64,000 nt of DNA from Afipia sp. (GTDB taxonomy: Bacteria; Pseudomonadota; Alphaproteobacteria; Rhizobiales; Xanthobacteraceae). The position numbers and the translations under genes were made by a program. The stretch spans positions 930,001 through 994,000 of the forward strand of contig JAFKEQ010000001.1 in assembly GCA_017308575.1 (NCBI GenBank). The letters are read 5' to 3'. Positions within the stretch are counted from its first letter, which is position 1. Every line of letters begins with the position of its first letter. Below, piece by piece: positions 1-9,084 of this stretch. The notes under the pieces are model-generated. The model had not been told where the DNA came from. It did not search any database and worked only from the letters and a program-made list of their open reading frames with translations.

Positions 1-7
1 CGGCCAT
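1..7 (-). CDS. 5' end of a divergent gene running off the left edge
   Basis: On the minus strand an ATG (7..5) is preceded by AGGGAG at 18..13, a well-placed ribosome-binding site with a 7-base spacer. Only two codons and one base (ATG GCC G) lie inside the window, so the product cannot be named. The arrangement makes this gene divergent from the TetR regulator that follows, a common layout for a TetR target. Confidence 0.45.
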
Positions 8-76
8 GGTGGTGCTCCCTGAATGGTTGTTATGTGTTGCCGCGAATTAAACGGACCTGCCGGGATTTAGTCAATC

Positions 77-95
77 GCTCAATTAACTCTTGAGC
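77..95. promoter_or_regulatory. Candidate TetR operator (inverted repeat)
   Basis: GCTCAA and TTGAGC form perfect 6-base arms around a 7-base spacer, between the divergent gene at the left edge and the TetR gene. A direct repeat TGTCATAG (117-124 and 127-134) lies closer to the regulator. Position and symmetry suit a TetR operator; binding is inferred. Confidence 0.35.
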
Positions 96-220
96 CGGAC
101 CGGATCATCGGCTTAGTGTCATAGCCTGTCATAGAGAAGCGTATGTCATCGAGCCTCAGCCAGAAAGCGCCGCGCCGCGCTGCATCGTCGAAACCGGTTC
201 CTGAAAAGGAGGCCGCGCCG

Positions 221-841
221 ATGAATGCCACAGCCGCCAAATTGCTGGTGGCGGCGGGCGATCTGATGATCGAGCGCAACACCACCGATGTGTCGCTCAG
301 CGAGATCGCGCAGAAGTCGGGTGTCAACGCGGCGCTGGTAAAATATCATTTTGGCAACAAGGACGGCCTTTTGCTGGCGCTGCTGGCGCGCGATGCGGAG
401 GCCGAAATGAAGAACCTCGCCTTCGTGCTGGATATGCCGATTTCGCCGACGGAGAAGATGCGCCGTCACATCGCGGGCATCGTCAATGCCTATTACCGCG
501 TGCCGTATCTCAATCGTCTGATCCATCTTCTGCTGCATCAGGGCAGCCCGGCGACCGCAAAGGAAGTCCAGCGCTTCTTCGTCAATCCGCTGTTCAACTT
601 CGTGAAGCGGCTGCTCGAGGCGGGCGTGGCGGCGGGCGAATTCCGCAAGGTCGATCCGGCGCTGTTCTACATCAGCCTGAACGGCGCCTGCGATCATCTG
701 TTCTACGGCCGCCAGATGAACACGTATCTGGTCGGCTCCGGCGGCGTCACCGACGAGGTCAGGCGGCAATATATCGATCACATGACCAAGCTGATTCTCG
801 GCGGACTGCTGACGGACAAACCCGGCAAGCCGCCGGATTAG
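221..841 (+). CDS. TetR/AcrR family transcriptional regulator
   Basis: A probable repressor of the catabolic genes downstream and/or the divergent gene at the left edge. The N-terminal 50 residues form a TetR helix-turn-helix (T-D-V-S-L-S-E-I-A then A-L-V-K-Y-H-F-G-N-K, the recognition-helix signature). The C-terminal part is an all-helical ligand domain. This start is chosen because AAGGAGG at 206-212 sits 8 bases upstream of the ATG; the 206-residue product is a normal TetR length. An in-frame ATG at 143 would add 26 low-complexity residues and has only a weak ribosome-binding site. The next gene starts 78 bases downstream on the same strand. The ligand is unknown, perhaps an acyl-CoA of the pathway. 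Confidence 0.88.
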   Translation: MNATAAKLLVAAGDLMIERNTTDVSLSEIAQKSGVNAALVKYHFGNKDGLLLALLARDAEAEMKNLAFVLDMPISPTEKMRRHIAGIVNAYYRVPYLNRLIHLLLHQGSPATAKEVQRFFVNPLFNFVKRLLEAGVAAGEFRKVDPALFYISLNGACDHLFYGRQMNTYLVGSGGVTDEVRRQYIDHMTKLILGGLLTDKPGKPPD

Positions 842-919
842 CGGAAAGACAGCCGCCGCGGGCACAAGACCGGCGCGGCTAACAACAAAAGAAAAAAACG
901 TTGAACTCGGGAGAGGCGT

Positions 920-2041
920 ATGAAGGAGCAGACAGCGGCAACGGGCCCATTGCGCGGCGTGCGCGTGGTGGAATTCGCAGGCATCGGTCCGGGGCCGTTC
1001 GCCGCGATGCTGCTGTCCGACATGGGCGCGGATGTGGTGTCGATCGCGCGGCCCGGTCAGGGCAAGCGCGATGTGCGCGACTTCGTCAATCGCGGGCGGC
1101 GCGTGGTCGAACTCGATCTGAAAAATCCCGCGCATGTCGAACAGGCGATGGACCTGATCGCGGCCGCCGATGTCCTGATCGAGGGCTTTCGTCCGCAGGT
1201 GATGGAGCGTCTCGGCCTCGGGCCGGATGAAACGCTCAAGCGCAATCCGAAGCTGGTCTATGGCCGAATGACCGGCTGGGGCCAGAGCGGGCCGCTGTCG
1301 CAGGCCGCGGGCCATGACATCAATTATATCGCCATCACCGGCGCGCTGGATTCCTTCCGCGCGGCCAATGGCGAAACCGTTTCGCCGCTCAATCTTGTCG
1401 GCGATTACGGCGGCGGCGCGATGTATCTCGTGGTCGGCGTACTGGCGGCGGTGATCGAGGCGCGTGCGTCGGGCAAGGGACAGGTGGTCGATGCGGCGAT
1501 GTGCGACGGCGTCTCCTCGATGCTGACGATGTTTCACAGCATGCGCGCCGTGGGCCGCTGGACCGAGCAGCCGCGCACCAATCTGCTCGACGGCGGCGCG
1601 CCGTTCTATCGCACCTACGAATGCAAGGACGGCGGCTTCATGGCGATCGGCGCGCTCGAGCCGCAGTTCTATGCGGAATTGCGCAAGCTCGCGGGCCTCG
1701 ATGAGGATTGCTACGACAAGCAGATGGACCAGAAGGGCTGGCCGGCGCTGCACGAGAAGATGGCGGCGCTGTTCAAAACAAAGACACGCGACGAATGGGC
1801 GGCGCTGCTCGAAGGCTCCGATGCCTGCGCCGCTGCGGTGCGCGGCCTGTTCGATGCGCCGAACCATCCACATCTTGCCGCGCGCGAGACCTTCGTGGAG
1901 CGTGACGGCTATGTGCAGCCCGCGCCCGCGCCGCGCTTCTCGCGCACGCCGTCCGCGATTCAAAGCACGCCCGCGGTGGCTCCTTCCGCGGCGGCAGACA
2001 TTCTTGCGCAGTGGTCGAAGACGGCCGCGCGCGCTTCTTAA
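920..2041 (+). CDS. Alpha-methylacyl-CoA racemase (CaiB/BaiF family)
   Basis: A family III CoA-transferase fold protein of 373 residues. The sequence [13 protein letters not shown] (His132) followed by [10 protein letters not shown] (Asp162) matches the catalytic His/Asp pair of alpha-methylacyl-CoA racemases, His126 and Asp156 in the Mycobacterium tuberculosis enzyme. This favours racemisation of 2-methyl-branched acyl-CoA esters over CoA transfer. It would convert (2R)- to (2S)-methylacyl-CoA so that acyl-CoA dehydrogenases can act. GGGAGAGG at 910-917 is the ribosome-binding site. It is the first enzyme gene of the operon; the SDR gene follows 44 bases later. A true CoA transferase remains possible, but the motif fit is good. 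Confidence 0.85.
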   Translation: MKEQTAATGPLRGVRVVEFAGIGPGPFAAMLLSDMGADVVSIARPGQGKRDVRDFVNRGRRVVELDLKNPAHVEQAMDLIAAADVLIEGFRPQVMERLGLGPDETLKRNPKLVYGRMTGWGQSGPLSQAAGHDINYIAITGALDSFRAANGETVSPLNLVGDYGGGAMYLVVGVLAAVIEARASGKGQVVDAAMCDGVSSMLTMFHSMRAVGRWTEQPRTNLLDGGAPFYRTYECKDGGFMAIGALEPQFYAELRKLAGLDEDCYDKQMDQKGWPALHEKMAALFKTKTRDEWAALLEGSDACAAAVRGLFDAPNHPHLAARETFVERDGYVQPAPAPRFSRTPSAIQSTPAVAPSAAADILAQWSKTAARAS

Positions 2042-2085
2042 AAACAAGAAATCATCTCGTTCAACCAAAGGCAGGAAACCAACTC

Positions 2086-2844
2086 ATGCAGCTCAAGGAT
2101 ATTTCAGTACTGGTGACGGGCGGCGGCTCGGGCCTCGGCGCGGCAACGGCGCGCGCGATGGCGGCCAAGGGCGCGAAGGTCGCGGTCATCGACATGAACA
2201 AGGACGGTGCCGAGAAGGTCGCCGCCGAGATCAAGGGTCTCGCGCTGGTCGGCGACGTGTCGGAAGAAGCGCCGGTCAAGGATGCCATCGCGAAGGCGGA
2301 AGCGGCGCACGGCCCGATCCGCATTCTGGTGAACTGCGCGGGCATCGGTAATGCGGGCAAGACGGTCGGCAAGAATGGCGCATATGTGCTGGCGGATTAT
2401 ACCCGCGTCATCAAGGTCAACCTGATCGGCAGTTTCAACTGTATTCGCCTTGTGGCGGAGCGCATGCAGAATGCGCCGACCATCGGCGAGGAGCGCGGCG
2501 TCATCATCAACACCGCGAGCGTCGCCGCCTATGACGGCCAGATCGGGCAGGCGGCCTATTCGTCGTCCAAGGGCGGCATTGTCGGCATGACCCTCCCGGT
2601 GGCGCGCGATCTCGCCTCGCTCAACATCCGCGTGATGACCATCGCGCCAGGCCTGTTCCTGACGCCGCTGCTGATGGGCCTGCCGCAGGAAGCGCAGGAC
2701 AGCCTCGGCAAGCAGGTGCCGCATCCGGCGCGCCTCGGCGATCCGAGCGAGTACGCGGCCCTTGCTGTGCACATCGTCGAGAATCCGATGCTCAACGGCG
2801 AAGTTATCCGCCTCGACGGCGCGATCCGCATGGCGCCGCGGTAG
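2086..2844 (+). CDS. Short-chain dehydrogenase, 3-hydroxyacyl-CoA dehydrogenase type II (HSD10-like)
   Basis: An NAD-dependent short-chain dehydrogenase of 252 residues. The cofactor motif TGGGSGLG is at residues 11-18, the catalytic Ser at 145 (NTAS), and the YxxxK pair at Tyr158/Lys162. The insert around residues 88-105 and the sequence [11 protein letters not shown] resemble HSD17B10-type enzymes, which oxidise 3-hydroxy-2-methylacyl-CoA. That agrees with the racemase upstream. The ATG at 2086 is chosen because the Rossmann strand begins five residues later; an upstream in-frame start at 2011 would overlap the racemase gene. It likely catalyses the second oxidation of a branched-chain beta-oxidation cycle. 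Confidence 0.85.
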   Translation: MQLKDISVLVTGGGSGLGAATARAMAAKGAKVAVIDMNKDGAEKVAAEIKGLALVGDVSEEAPVKDAIAKAEAAHGPIRILVNCAGIGNAGKTVGKNGAYVLADYTRVIKVNLIGSFNCIRLVAERMQNAPTIGEERGVIINTASVAAYDGQIGQAAYSSSKGGIVGMTLPVARDLASLNIRVMTIAPGLFLTPLLMGLPQEAQDSLGKQVPHPARLGDPSEYAALAVHIVENPMLNGEVIRLDGAIRMAPR

Positions 2845-2853
2845 CAGCTATCG

Positions 2854-2931
2854 CGTCATTGCGAGCGCAGCGAAGCAATCCATCCTTGAAGAAGCTGGAT
2901 TGCTTCGTCGCTATCGCTCCTCGCAATGACG
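2854..2931. repeat. REP-like palindromic repeat, family 1, copy A
   Basis: The ends CGTCATTGCGAG and CTCGCAATGACG are perfect inverses. Internal arms GAAGCAATCC and GGATTGCTTC flank a short variable loop. It lies between the SDR and acyl-CoA synthetase genes. Five further copies occur in the window. Confidence 0.85.
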
Positions 2932-3011
2932 ATTGTAAGGTCAAGGCGTAGTCGGCCGGCGAGGGGCACTTACAAAAAAGCCCCCGCCGTTTCTCCCGGG
3001 AGGATGCTGCG

Positions 3012-4910
3012 ATGAGCGCGAATGTGACTGCAAGTCTGGCTGAAAAGAATGCGGAGCCCGCGCCGCAGAAGCCGCCGTTCCGCAAAGTCGCGTGGCTGCC
3101 GCGCGACATCGCCGTCGACCGGCGGGCGGATGGCTCCATCGTACTCAAGTCGCGGATTCCGCTCGATCCGTTCGAGCCGCATATTCCCGCATCGCTGGCG
3201 AAATGGGCGAAGGCACAGCCGGATCACATCTGGCTTGCCCAGCGCAAGGGCCCGGAGCGGCAATGGCGCAAGGTGTCCTACCTTGAGGCCAAGCGCACGG
3301 TGGATGCGCTGACGCAGGCGTTGCTCGACTTGAAAATTCCCGAAGGCCGTCCGCTCGCGATCCTGAGCGGCAATTCCATCGAGCACGCGCTGATGACGCA
3401 GGCCGCGATGCAGGCGCGGATTCCGGCGGCGCCCGTGTCGCCTGCCTATTCGCTGATGAGTCAGGATCACGCCAAGCTGAAATATCTGTTCGGCCTGATC
3501 AGGCCCGCCGTGGTGATGGTGCAGGATGGGCCGACCTTCGAGAAGGCGCTGGCGGCGCTGGATCTCAGCGGCATCACCGTGATCCATGTCGATCGCCCGC
3601 CGTCCAATGTGCCGAGCGTTGCCTATGCCGATTTGGCTGCGACGCCGGTGACGCCCGCCGTCGATGACTCCATCGCGAAGATCACGCCGGACACCATCGG
3701 CAAATTCCTGTTCACCTCTGGCTCGACCGGCATGCCCAAGGCCGTGATCAACACCCAGCGGATGATGTGCGCCAACGCCCGGATGATGATGCAGGTCCGC
3801 CCGCGGGGATCGGACGATTCCCAGTCCATCTATCTCGACTGGATGCCATGGAATCACACCATGGGTGGCAACGCGCTGTTCCATCCGGTGCTGACCGAAG
3901 GCGGCACGCTCTATATCGATGACGGCAAGCCGGTGCCGGGCATGATCGAGGAAACGCTGCGCAACCTGCGCGAGATTTCGCCGACCTATTACGCCAACGT
4001 GCCCGCAGGCTATGCCGCGCTGGCAGCGGCGATGGAAAAGGACGACGCGCTGTGCCGCAACTTCTTCAAGGACCTCGGCGTGATCGCGTATGGCGGCGCG
4101 CGGCTGCCGGACGATCTTTATGAGCGGATGCAGGCGCTGGCGGTGCGCGCCACCGGCGAACGCATCGTGTTCTACACCGGCTGGGGCTCGACCGAGACTG
4201 CGCCGACATCCACCGGTACCTATTGGGACACCGAGCGCGTCGGCCTGATCGGCCTGCCGTTTCCCGGCGTCGAATTGAAGATGGTGCCCGCGGGCGCGCA
4301 ATACGAATTGCGGTTGCGCGGCGTCAATGTCACGCCGGGTTACTACGATCAGCCGGAACTGACCAAGAAAGCGTTCGACGAAGAAGGCTTTTACTGCATC
4401 GGCGACGCCGGCGTGTTCGTCGATCCGGATGATCCGTCCAAGGGGCTGATCTTCTCCGGCCGCGTGGTGGAGGACTTCAAGCTCACCACAGGCACGTTCG
4501 TGCTGGTAGGCTCGTTGCGCACCGATTGCATCGCGGCGACCTCGCCGGTGGTGCAGGATGCGCTGGTCGCCGGGCAGGATCGTCCCTTCGTCGGGCTTCT
4601 CGCATGGCCGAATCTCGACGCCTGCCGCCGCCTGATCGGCGACATGGATGCGTCGATGGAGACGGTGGTGAACCATCCCAAGGTGCGCGCGCATTTTCGC
4701 GACGGATTGCTGGCGCACAACAAGGCCTGCGGCGGCGTCACCAGCATGACCATCGCGCGCGCGATGCTGATGGTCGAGCCGCCGTCCATCGACGGCAACG
4801 AACTCACCGACAAGGGCTACATCAACCAGCGCGCGGGACTGGAGCGCCGCGCGGCACTGGTCGAGCAGCTTTATGCCGACCCCGGACCGGACGTCATTGT
4901 GCTGACATGA
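3012..4910 (+). CDS. Acyl-CoA synthetase, feruloyl-CoA synthetase-like
   Basis: An AMP-forming acyl/aryl-CoA ligase of 632 residues (ANL superfamily). The ATP-binding P-loop TSGSTGMPK is at about residues 235-243, and the adenylation motif GWGSTETAP follows at about 395. The sequence FSGRVVEDFKLTTGTFV near residue 485 resembles feruloyl-CoA synthetases and their long homologues rather than fatty-acyl ligases. It would activate a carboxylic acid to its CoA ester in the cytoplasm as the entry step of this operon. GGGAGGA at 2997-3003 is the ribosome-binding site. The racemase and branched-chain-type SDR upstream suggest that the substrate may not be ferulate. No enoyl-CoA hydratase/aldolase typical of ferulate catabolism is nearby. 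Confidence 0.82.
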   Translation: MSANVTASLAEKNAEPAPQKPPFRKVAWLPRDIAVDRRADGSIVLKSRIPLDPFEPHIPASLAKWAKAQPDHIWLAQRKGPERQWRKVSYLEAKRTVDALTQALLDLKIPEGRPLAILSGNSIEHALMTQAAMQARIPAAPVSPAYSLMSQDHAKLKYLFGLIRPAVVMVQDGPTFEKALAALDLSGITVIHVDRPPSNVPSVAYADLAATPVTPAVDDSIAKITPDTIGKFLFTSGSTGMPKAVINTQRMMCANARMMMQVRPRGSDDSQSIYLDWMPWNHTMGGNALFHPVLTEGGTLYIDDGKPVPGMIEETLRNLREISPTYYANVPAGYAALAAAMEKDDALCRNFFKDLGVIAYGGARLPDDLYERMQALAVRATGERIVFYTGWGSTETAPTSTGTYWDTERVGLIGLPFPGVELKMVPAGAQYELRLRGVNVTPGYYDQPELTKKAFDEEGFYCIGDAGVFVDPDDPSKGLIFSGRVVEDFKLTTGTFVLVGSLRTDCIAATSPVVQDALVAGQDRPFVGLLAWPNLDACRRLIGDMDASMETVVNHPKVRAHFRDGLLAHNKACGGVTSMTIARAMLMVEPPSIDGNELTDKGYINQRAGLERRAALVEQLYADPGPDVIVLT

Positions 4911-4929
4911 GGAGTTGCCGGGAAATTTG

Positions 4930-5028
4930 CCTCATCCTGAGGAGCGGCGTCTTCGCCGCGTCTCGAAGGATGGGCCATAGACGCCTCATGGTTCGAGACG
5001 GCGCAAGGTGCGCCTCCTCACCATGAGG
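4930..5028. repeat. Palindromic repeat, family 2, copy a
   Basis: Starts CCTCATCCTGAGGAGCGGCG and ends with CCTCCTCACCATGAGG, with internal CTCGAAGGATG and GGTTCGAGACGG segments. It fills the gap between the CoA ligase and the first acyl-CoA dehydrogenase. Four related copies occur in the window. Confidence 0.75.
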
Positions 5029-5055
5029 GATTCGCTTTAAGGGAAAGATCACCTC

Positions 5056-6183
5056 ATGAACTTTGAATTCTCCGACGATCAGAAACAGTTGCGCGATCAG
5101 GCGCGGCGCTATCTTGCCGAGCATTCGCCGCCGAAGGCCGTGCGCGCGGTGCTGGAAGGTGAGGCGGCCTATGACAAGGCGCTGTGGAAAGGCCTTGCGG
5201 AGATGGGCTTTCTCGGCGTCGCAATCCCGGAAGAGTTCGGCGGGGCGGGCGCAGGCCATCTCGAATTGTGCGTGATTGCGGAAGAAATCGGCCGCGTGCT
5301 GGCGCCGGTGCCGTTCGCATCGTCGATTTATCTCGCGGCGGAAGCCATCATGCTCGCGGGCAGCGATGCGCAGAAGAAAAAGTGGCTGCCGAAGATCGCG
5401 TCCGGCGAGGCCATCGGCACGCTGGCGCTCTTCGAGGGCGCGGGCAATCCGTCGCCGAAGGGCATCAACGTGTCCGGCGCGCTCGGCACGGTGTCCGGCA
5501 CCAAGAAGCCGGTGGCGGACGGCGCGATTGCCGATTTCGCCATTGTCGCGGCGCGCACGGCCTCGACCGGCCGCGAGACGGACATCGGTCTCTTTATTGT
5601 TGAACTTGACGGCCCGGGCGTGACGCGCACCGCGCTGTCGAACATCGATCCGGCGCACGGTCAGGCGGAGATCGTTTTTGACAAGGCGAAAGCCGAGCCA
5701 TTGGGTGCCGCCGATGAAGGCTGGAGCATTCTCACCCGGGTGCTGGATCGCGCGGCGGTGCTGATGGCGTTCGAGCAGGTCGGCGGCGCGGATCGCGCGC
5801 TGGAAATGGGCCGCGACTATGCGCTCGAGCGCGTCGCCTTCGGCCGCCCGATCGGATCGTTCCAGGCGGTGAAGCATCTGCTCGCCGACATGTATGTCTC
5901 CGCCACGCTGGCGCGGTCCAATTGCTATTACGGCGCGTGGGCGCTCTCCACCGACGCGGGCGAACTGGCGGAAGCGGCAGCGGGTGCGCGGGTCAGTGCC
6001 ACGCAGGCCTTCCTGCACTGCGCGAAAAATAACAATCAGGTGCATGGCGGCATGGGCTTCACCTGGGAGTTCGATTGCCATCTGTATTACCGGCGCGCCA
6101 ATGCGCTCGCCCTCGCGCTCGGCAGCCTGAGCTACTGGGAAAACCAGTTGATCGACCGCATGCGCCTGCGCAACGCGTCTTGA
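5056..6183 (+). CDS. Acyl-CoA dehydrogenase (probable small/non-catalytic partner)
   Basis: An FAD-dependent acyl-CoA dehydrogenase-fold protein of 375 residues with N-terminal helical, middle beta and C-terminal helical domains. The C-terminal segment QVHGGMGFTWEFDCHLYYRR is typical of the partner subunit in paired dehydrogenases. The usual C-terminal catalytic-glutamate motif (EGT or EGGT followed by EI) is absent. The next gene, 13 bases downstream, is a second acyl-CoA dehydrogenase that has the motif, so an alpha2beta2 enzyme like those of steroid side-chain catabolism is likely. It would introduce the alpha-beta double bond in the activated acid. The pairing is inferred from gene order. 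Confidence 0.85.
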   Translation: MNFEFSDDQKQLRDQARRYLAEHSPPKAVRAVLEGEAAYDKALWKGLAEMGFLGVAIPEEFGGAGAGHLELCVIAEEIGRVLAPVPFASSIYLAAEAIMLAGSDAQKKKWLPKIASGEAIGTLALFEGAGNPSPKGINVSGALGTVSGTKKPVADGAIADFAIVAARTASTGRETDIGLFIVELDGPGVTRTALSNIDPAHGQAEIVFDKAKAEPLGAADEGWSILTRVLDRAAVLMAFEQVGGADRALEMGRDYALERVAFGRPIGSFQAVKHLLADMYVSATLARSNCYYGAWALSTDAGELAEAAAGARVSATQAFLHCAKNNNQVHGGMGFTWEFDCHLYYRRANALALALGSLSYWENQLIDRMRLRNAS

Positions 6184-6196
6184 GAGGATCACCGCC

Positions 6197-7441
6197 ATGA
6201 ATTTCGACGATACCCCGCAGGAAGCTGCGTTTCGCGCCGAAGCACGCGCCTGGATCGAGGCCAATGCGCCGCGTCACCTCGAGAAAGAGCTGTCCGAGCC
6301 GTCGGTCGGCCGCATCAAGCTGCGCAGCGGCGACATTCTCACCGAATCGAAGAAGTGGCAGAAGAAGAAGGCCGAGGCTGGCTGGGCCTGCCTGCACTGG
6401 CCGAAGGAATATGGCGGTCGTGGCGCATCCCCGATCGAGCGCGTGATCTGGCAGCAGGAGGAAGGCGTTTTTCTCAAGCTGGAAAGCGTGTTTCTGATCG
6501 GGCAGGGCATGTGCGGCCCGACCATGATGGCCTATGCGGGTGAAGCCGACAAAAAGAAGTATCTGCCCAAGCTCGCATCCGGCGAGAACATCTGGTGCCA
6601 GTTGTTCTCCGAGCCCGCCGCGGGCTCCGACGTTGCGGGTCTGCGCACCCGCGCCGAGAAGCAGGGCGACGACTGGATCATCAACGGCCAGAAGGTGTGG
6701 ACCACCGGCGCGCACTTCTCCGATTACGGCATCGTCATCACCCGCACCGATCCGACCCAGCCCAAGCACAAGGGCCTCACCATGTTCTTCCTGGACATGA
6801 AGTCGCCCGGCGTGGTGGTGAAGCCGATCAAGCAGGCCAACGGCCAGGCAGAGTTCAATGAAGTGTTCTTCAACGACGTGCGGATTCCGGACTCGCAGCG
6901 GCTCGGCAAGGTCAACGACGGCTGGAACGTCTCGCTGACCACGCTGATGAACGAGCGCATGTCGATCGGCGCGCGCATCGTTACCGGCGTGCCGGAGATG
7001 TTCGAATTCTGCAGCAAGCTGATGCTGGAAGACGGTCCCGCCATCGAGGACAGGAACGTCCGCTCGAAGCTGGCGCAATGGGCGGTGAAGGCCAGCGGCC
7101 TGAAATACACCAGCTACCGGTCGATCTCCGCGCTGTCCCGCGGCGAGCGGCCCGGTCCGGAGAATTCCATCGGCAAGCTGGTGTCGGCATCTATGCTGCA
7201 GGACATCGCCATGTTCGCGCTCGATCTACAGGGCGCGGCGGGCGTGCTCAACGAAAAGGATGCCGTCGAGGCCGCCGGTCAGTTCCAGTCGATGCTGCTG
7301 CGCTCGCCTGCAACGCGTGTCGAGGGCGGCACCGACGAAATCCTGCGCAACATCATCGCCGAGCGCGTGCTCGGTCTTCCCGGTGACATCCGTGTCGACA
7401 AGGATGTACCGTTCAACGCCATTCCGACCAAGGGCCGCTGA
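6197..7441 (+). CDS. Acyl-CoA dehydrogenase (probable catalytic partner)
   Basis: An acyl-CoA dehydrogenase of 414 residues. It has the flavin/substrate motif WCQLFSEPAAGSDVAGLRT near residue 135 and the C-terminal RVEGGTDEILRNIIAERVLGLP, where the Glu of EGGTDEI occupies the usual catalytic-base region. A second glutamate in NERMSIGAR lies where isovaleryl-CoA dehydrogenase-type enzymes carry their base. The ribosome-binding site is GAGAGGA just before the ATG. It is tightly packed: 13 bases after its partner and 3 bases before the nitroreductase gene, which supports one transcript. Predicted role: the first oxidation of a branched acyl-CoA together with its partner; electrons would pass to electron-transfer flavoprotein. 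Confidence 0.87.
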   Translation: MNFDDTPQEAAFRAEARAWIEANAPRHLEKELSEPSVGRIKLRSGDILTESKKWQKKKAEAGWACLHWPKEYGGRGASPIERVIWQQEEGVFLKLESVFLIGQGMCGPTMMAYAGEADKKKYLPKLASGENIWCQLFSEPAAGSDVAGLRTRAEKQGDDWIINGQKVWTTGAHFSDYGIVITRTDPTQPKHKGLTMFFLDMKSPGVVVKPIKQANGQAEFNEVFFNDVRIPDSQRLGKVNDGWNVSLTTLMNERMSIGARIVTGVPEMFEFCSKLMLEDGPAIEDRNVRSKLAQWAVKASGLKYTSYRSISALSRGERPGPENSIGKLVSASMLQDIAMFALDLQGAAGVLNEKDAVEAAGQFQSMLLRSPATRVEGGTDEILRNIIAERVLGLPGDIRVDKDVPFNAIPTKGR

Positions 7442-7444
7442 TAC

Positions 7445-8134
7445 ATGAGCACAAAGACTGATAGCCACGACATCGAAGTCGTGGAGAAGCTGCTGGCCGC
7501 GCGCTTTTCCTGCCGCGCGTTCAAGTCCAACCCGGTGCCGCGCATCGCCATCGAGCGGGTGCTCGGCGCGGCGCAGAAAACCGCGTCATGGTGCAACAGT
7601 CAGCCGTGGCAGGTGACGATCCTTGGTGGCGATGCTCTACGCAAGTTCAGCGAAGTCATCTACAAGGCCGCGAGCGAAGGCCATCACGTCTCGGACTTTC
7701 CGTTCCCGCGCGAATACAAAGGCGTCTATCTCGATCGCCGCCGCGAAAGCGGCTTTCAGCTTTACAACGCGCTGGGCATTCCGCGCGGTGACAAGCCGGG
7801 TTACCAGAAGCAGATGCTGGAGAACTTCCGCTTCTTCGGCGCGCCGCATGTCGCGATCATCACCACCGACGAGGCGCTCGGTGTCTATGGTGCGGTGGAT
7901 TGCGGCGGCTATGTCAGCAGCTTCATGATCGCGGCGCAGGCGCTCGGCATTGCCACCGTGCCGCAGGCAGCGCTCGCGGGCCATTCCGATGTGATCCGCG
8001 CCCAACTTGGCCTCGGTGACGACCGCCGCGTGGTCTGCGGCATTTCCTTCGGCTACGCGGACGAAACGCATCCCGCCAACAGCTACCGCACATCGCGCGC
8101 GAGCATCCCGGAGGCGGCGACATTCATTGAATGA
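7445..8134 (+). CDS. Nitroreductase family protein
   Basis: An FMN-dependent nitroreductase-fold protein of 229 residues. The N-terminal [13 protein letters not shown] and then [12 protein letters not shown] are the typical FMN-phosphate binding segments. The C-terminal [21 protein letters not shown] is also characteristic of the family. The natural reaction is unknown; relatives reduce nitro groups, quinones or enones, and some act in catabolic operons. It starts 3 bases after the acyl-CoA dehydrogenase stop, so it belongs to the same transcript. A strong GC hairpin follows the stop codon. A role as an enoyl- or dienoyl-type reductase in the pathway is possible but not shown by the sequence. 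Confidence 0.85.
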   Translation: MSTKTDSHDIEVVEKLLAARFSCRAFKSNPVPRIAIERVLGAAQKTASWCNSQPWQVTILGGDALRKFSEVIYKAASEGHHVSDFPFPREYKGVYLDRRRESGFQLYNALGIPRGDKPGYQKQMLENFRFFGAPHVAIITTDEALGVYGAVDCGGYVSSFMIAAQALGIATVPQAALAGHSDVIRAQLGLGDDRRVVCGISFGYADETHPANSYRTSRASIPEAATFIE

Positions 8135-8143
8135 ATGATCTAT

Positions 8144-8170
8144 CATGCCCGGGAGTACGTCCCGGGCATG
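8144..8170. terminator. Strong GC hairpin between nitroreductase and dehalogenase genes
   Basis: CATGCCCGGGA and TCCCGGGCATG are perfect 11-base arms around a GTACG loop. No T-run follows, so it may be an mRNA-stability or attenuation hairpin rather than an intrinsic terminator. It ends 32 bases before the dehalogenase start. Confidence 0.55.
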
Positions 8171-8202
8171 ATGAACTCAGCCATCCGCTCAGGAGACAGG
8201 TC

Positions 8203-9084
8203 ATGTCCGAACAGCCGCTCGCGAAAAAGTTCGTCACCGTTCTCGGCCATCGCATGGCCTATCACGAACGCGGCGCGGGCGCGCCGGTCCTGTTCCTGCA
8301 TGGCAATCCGACCTCCTCCTATCTCTGGCGCGACGTGCTTCCCGCGCTCGAGGGACAGGGCCGGTTGATCGCGCCGGACCTCATCGGCATGGGCGATTCC
8401 GACAAGCTGCCGGATGTGAAGCCGGACACATACCGCTTCACCACCCACCGCGATTATCTCTGGGCCTTTATCGACGCCGTGATCGGTCCGACCGACAAGG
8501 TCCTGCTCGTGGTGCATGACTGGGGCTCGGCGTTGGGATTCAACTGGGCCAACCAGCACCGCGAGCGCGTGCGCGGCATCGTTTACATGGAAGGCATCGT
8601 CCGCCCCGTTGCGGGCTGGGACGAATGGAGCGAAGCGGCGACCCCGGTGTTTCAGGGCTTCCGCTCAGACAAGGGCGAACAGATGATTCTGGACCGCAAT
8701 CTGTTCGTTGAGCGTGTCTTGCCGGGCTCGGTGCTGCGCAAGCTGACCGACGCGGAGATGACGGTCTATCGCAAGCCTTTCCTCAATCGCGAGGACCGCT
8801 GGCCGACGTTGACATGGCCGCGCCAGATTCCGATCGCGGGCGAACCTGCGGATGTCGTCGCCATTGTCGAAGCCTATGCCGGATGGATGGCGGAGAACGA
8901 TCTGCCGAAGCTGTTCGTCAATGCGGAGCCCGGCGCGATCCTGATCGGCAAGGTGCGGGACTTCTGCCGGAGTTGGAAGAACCAGACCGAGGTCACGGTG
9001 CCCGGCAGCCATTTCATTCAGGAGGATTCGGGTCCCGTCATCGGCCGCGGCATTGCGGACTGGATTGCCGCGAAGGGCGTCTGA
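8203..9084 (+). CDS. Haloalkane dehalogenase, HLD-II type
   Basis: An alpha/beta-hydrolase of 293 residues that would hydrolyse carbon-halogen bonds of haloalkanes to alcohol plus halide. All expected active-site residues are visible: HGNP with halide-stabilising Asn35, nucleophile Asp106 followed by halide-stabilising Trp107 (VVHDWGSA), catalytic acid Glu130 (VYMEGIVRP), and base His270 (PGSHFIQED). The acid after strand beta6 as Glu, with Asn plus Trp, is the HLD-II pattern of DhaA and LinB, and the numbering is nearly identical to DhaA. The ATG at 8203 follows AGGAGA (8191-8196); an upstream in-frame start at 8131 would extend back through the hairpin. The natural substrate is unknown. Confidence 0.9.
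   Translation: MSEQPLAKKFVTVLGHRMAYHERGAGAPVLFLHGNPTSSYLWRDVLPALEGQGRLIAPDLIGMGDSDKLPDVKPDTYRFTTHRDYLWAFIDAVIGPTDKVLLVVHDWGSALGFNWANQHRERVRGIVYMEGIVRPVAGWDEWSEAATPVFQGFRSDKGEQMILDRNLFVERVLPGSVLRKLTDAEMTVYRKPFLNREDRWPTLTWPRQIPIAGEPADVVAIVEAYAGWMAENDLPKLFVNAEPGAILIGKVRDFCRSWKNQTEVTVPGSHFIQEDSGPVIGRGIADWIAAKGV

Noticed and set aside
146..2068. Long open frame on the minus strand, about 640 codons
   Set aside because: It is antisense to the TetR and racemase genes. Its Arg/His-rich composition is the usual shadow of GC-rich coding sequence, and the sense genes have clear domains and ribosome-binding sites.
920..9084. Reading the first operon as a ferulate degradation operon
   Set aside because: No enoyl-CoA hydratase/aldolase or vanillin dehydrogenase is present, and the racemase and HSD10-like SDR point to branched acyl-CoA oxidation.
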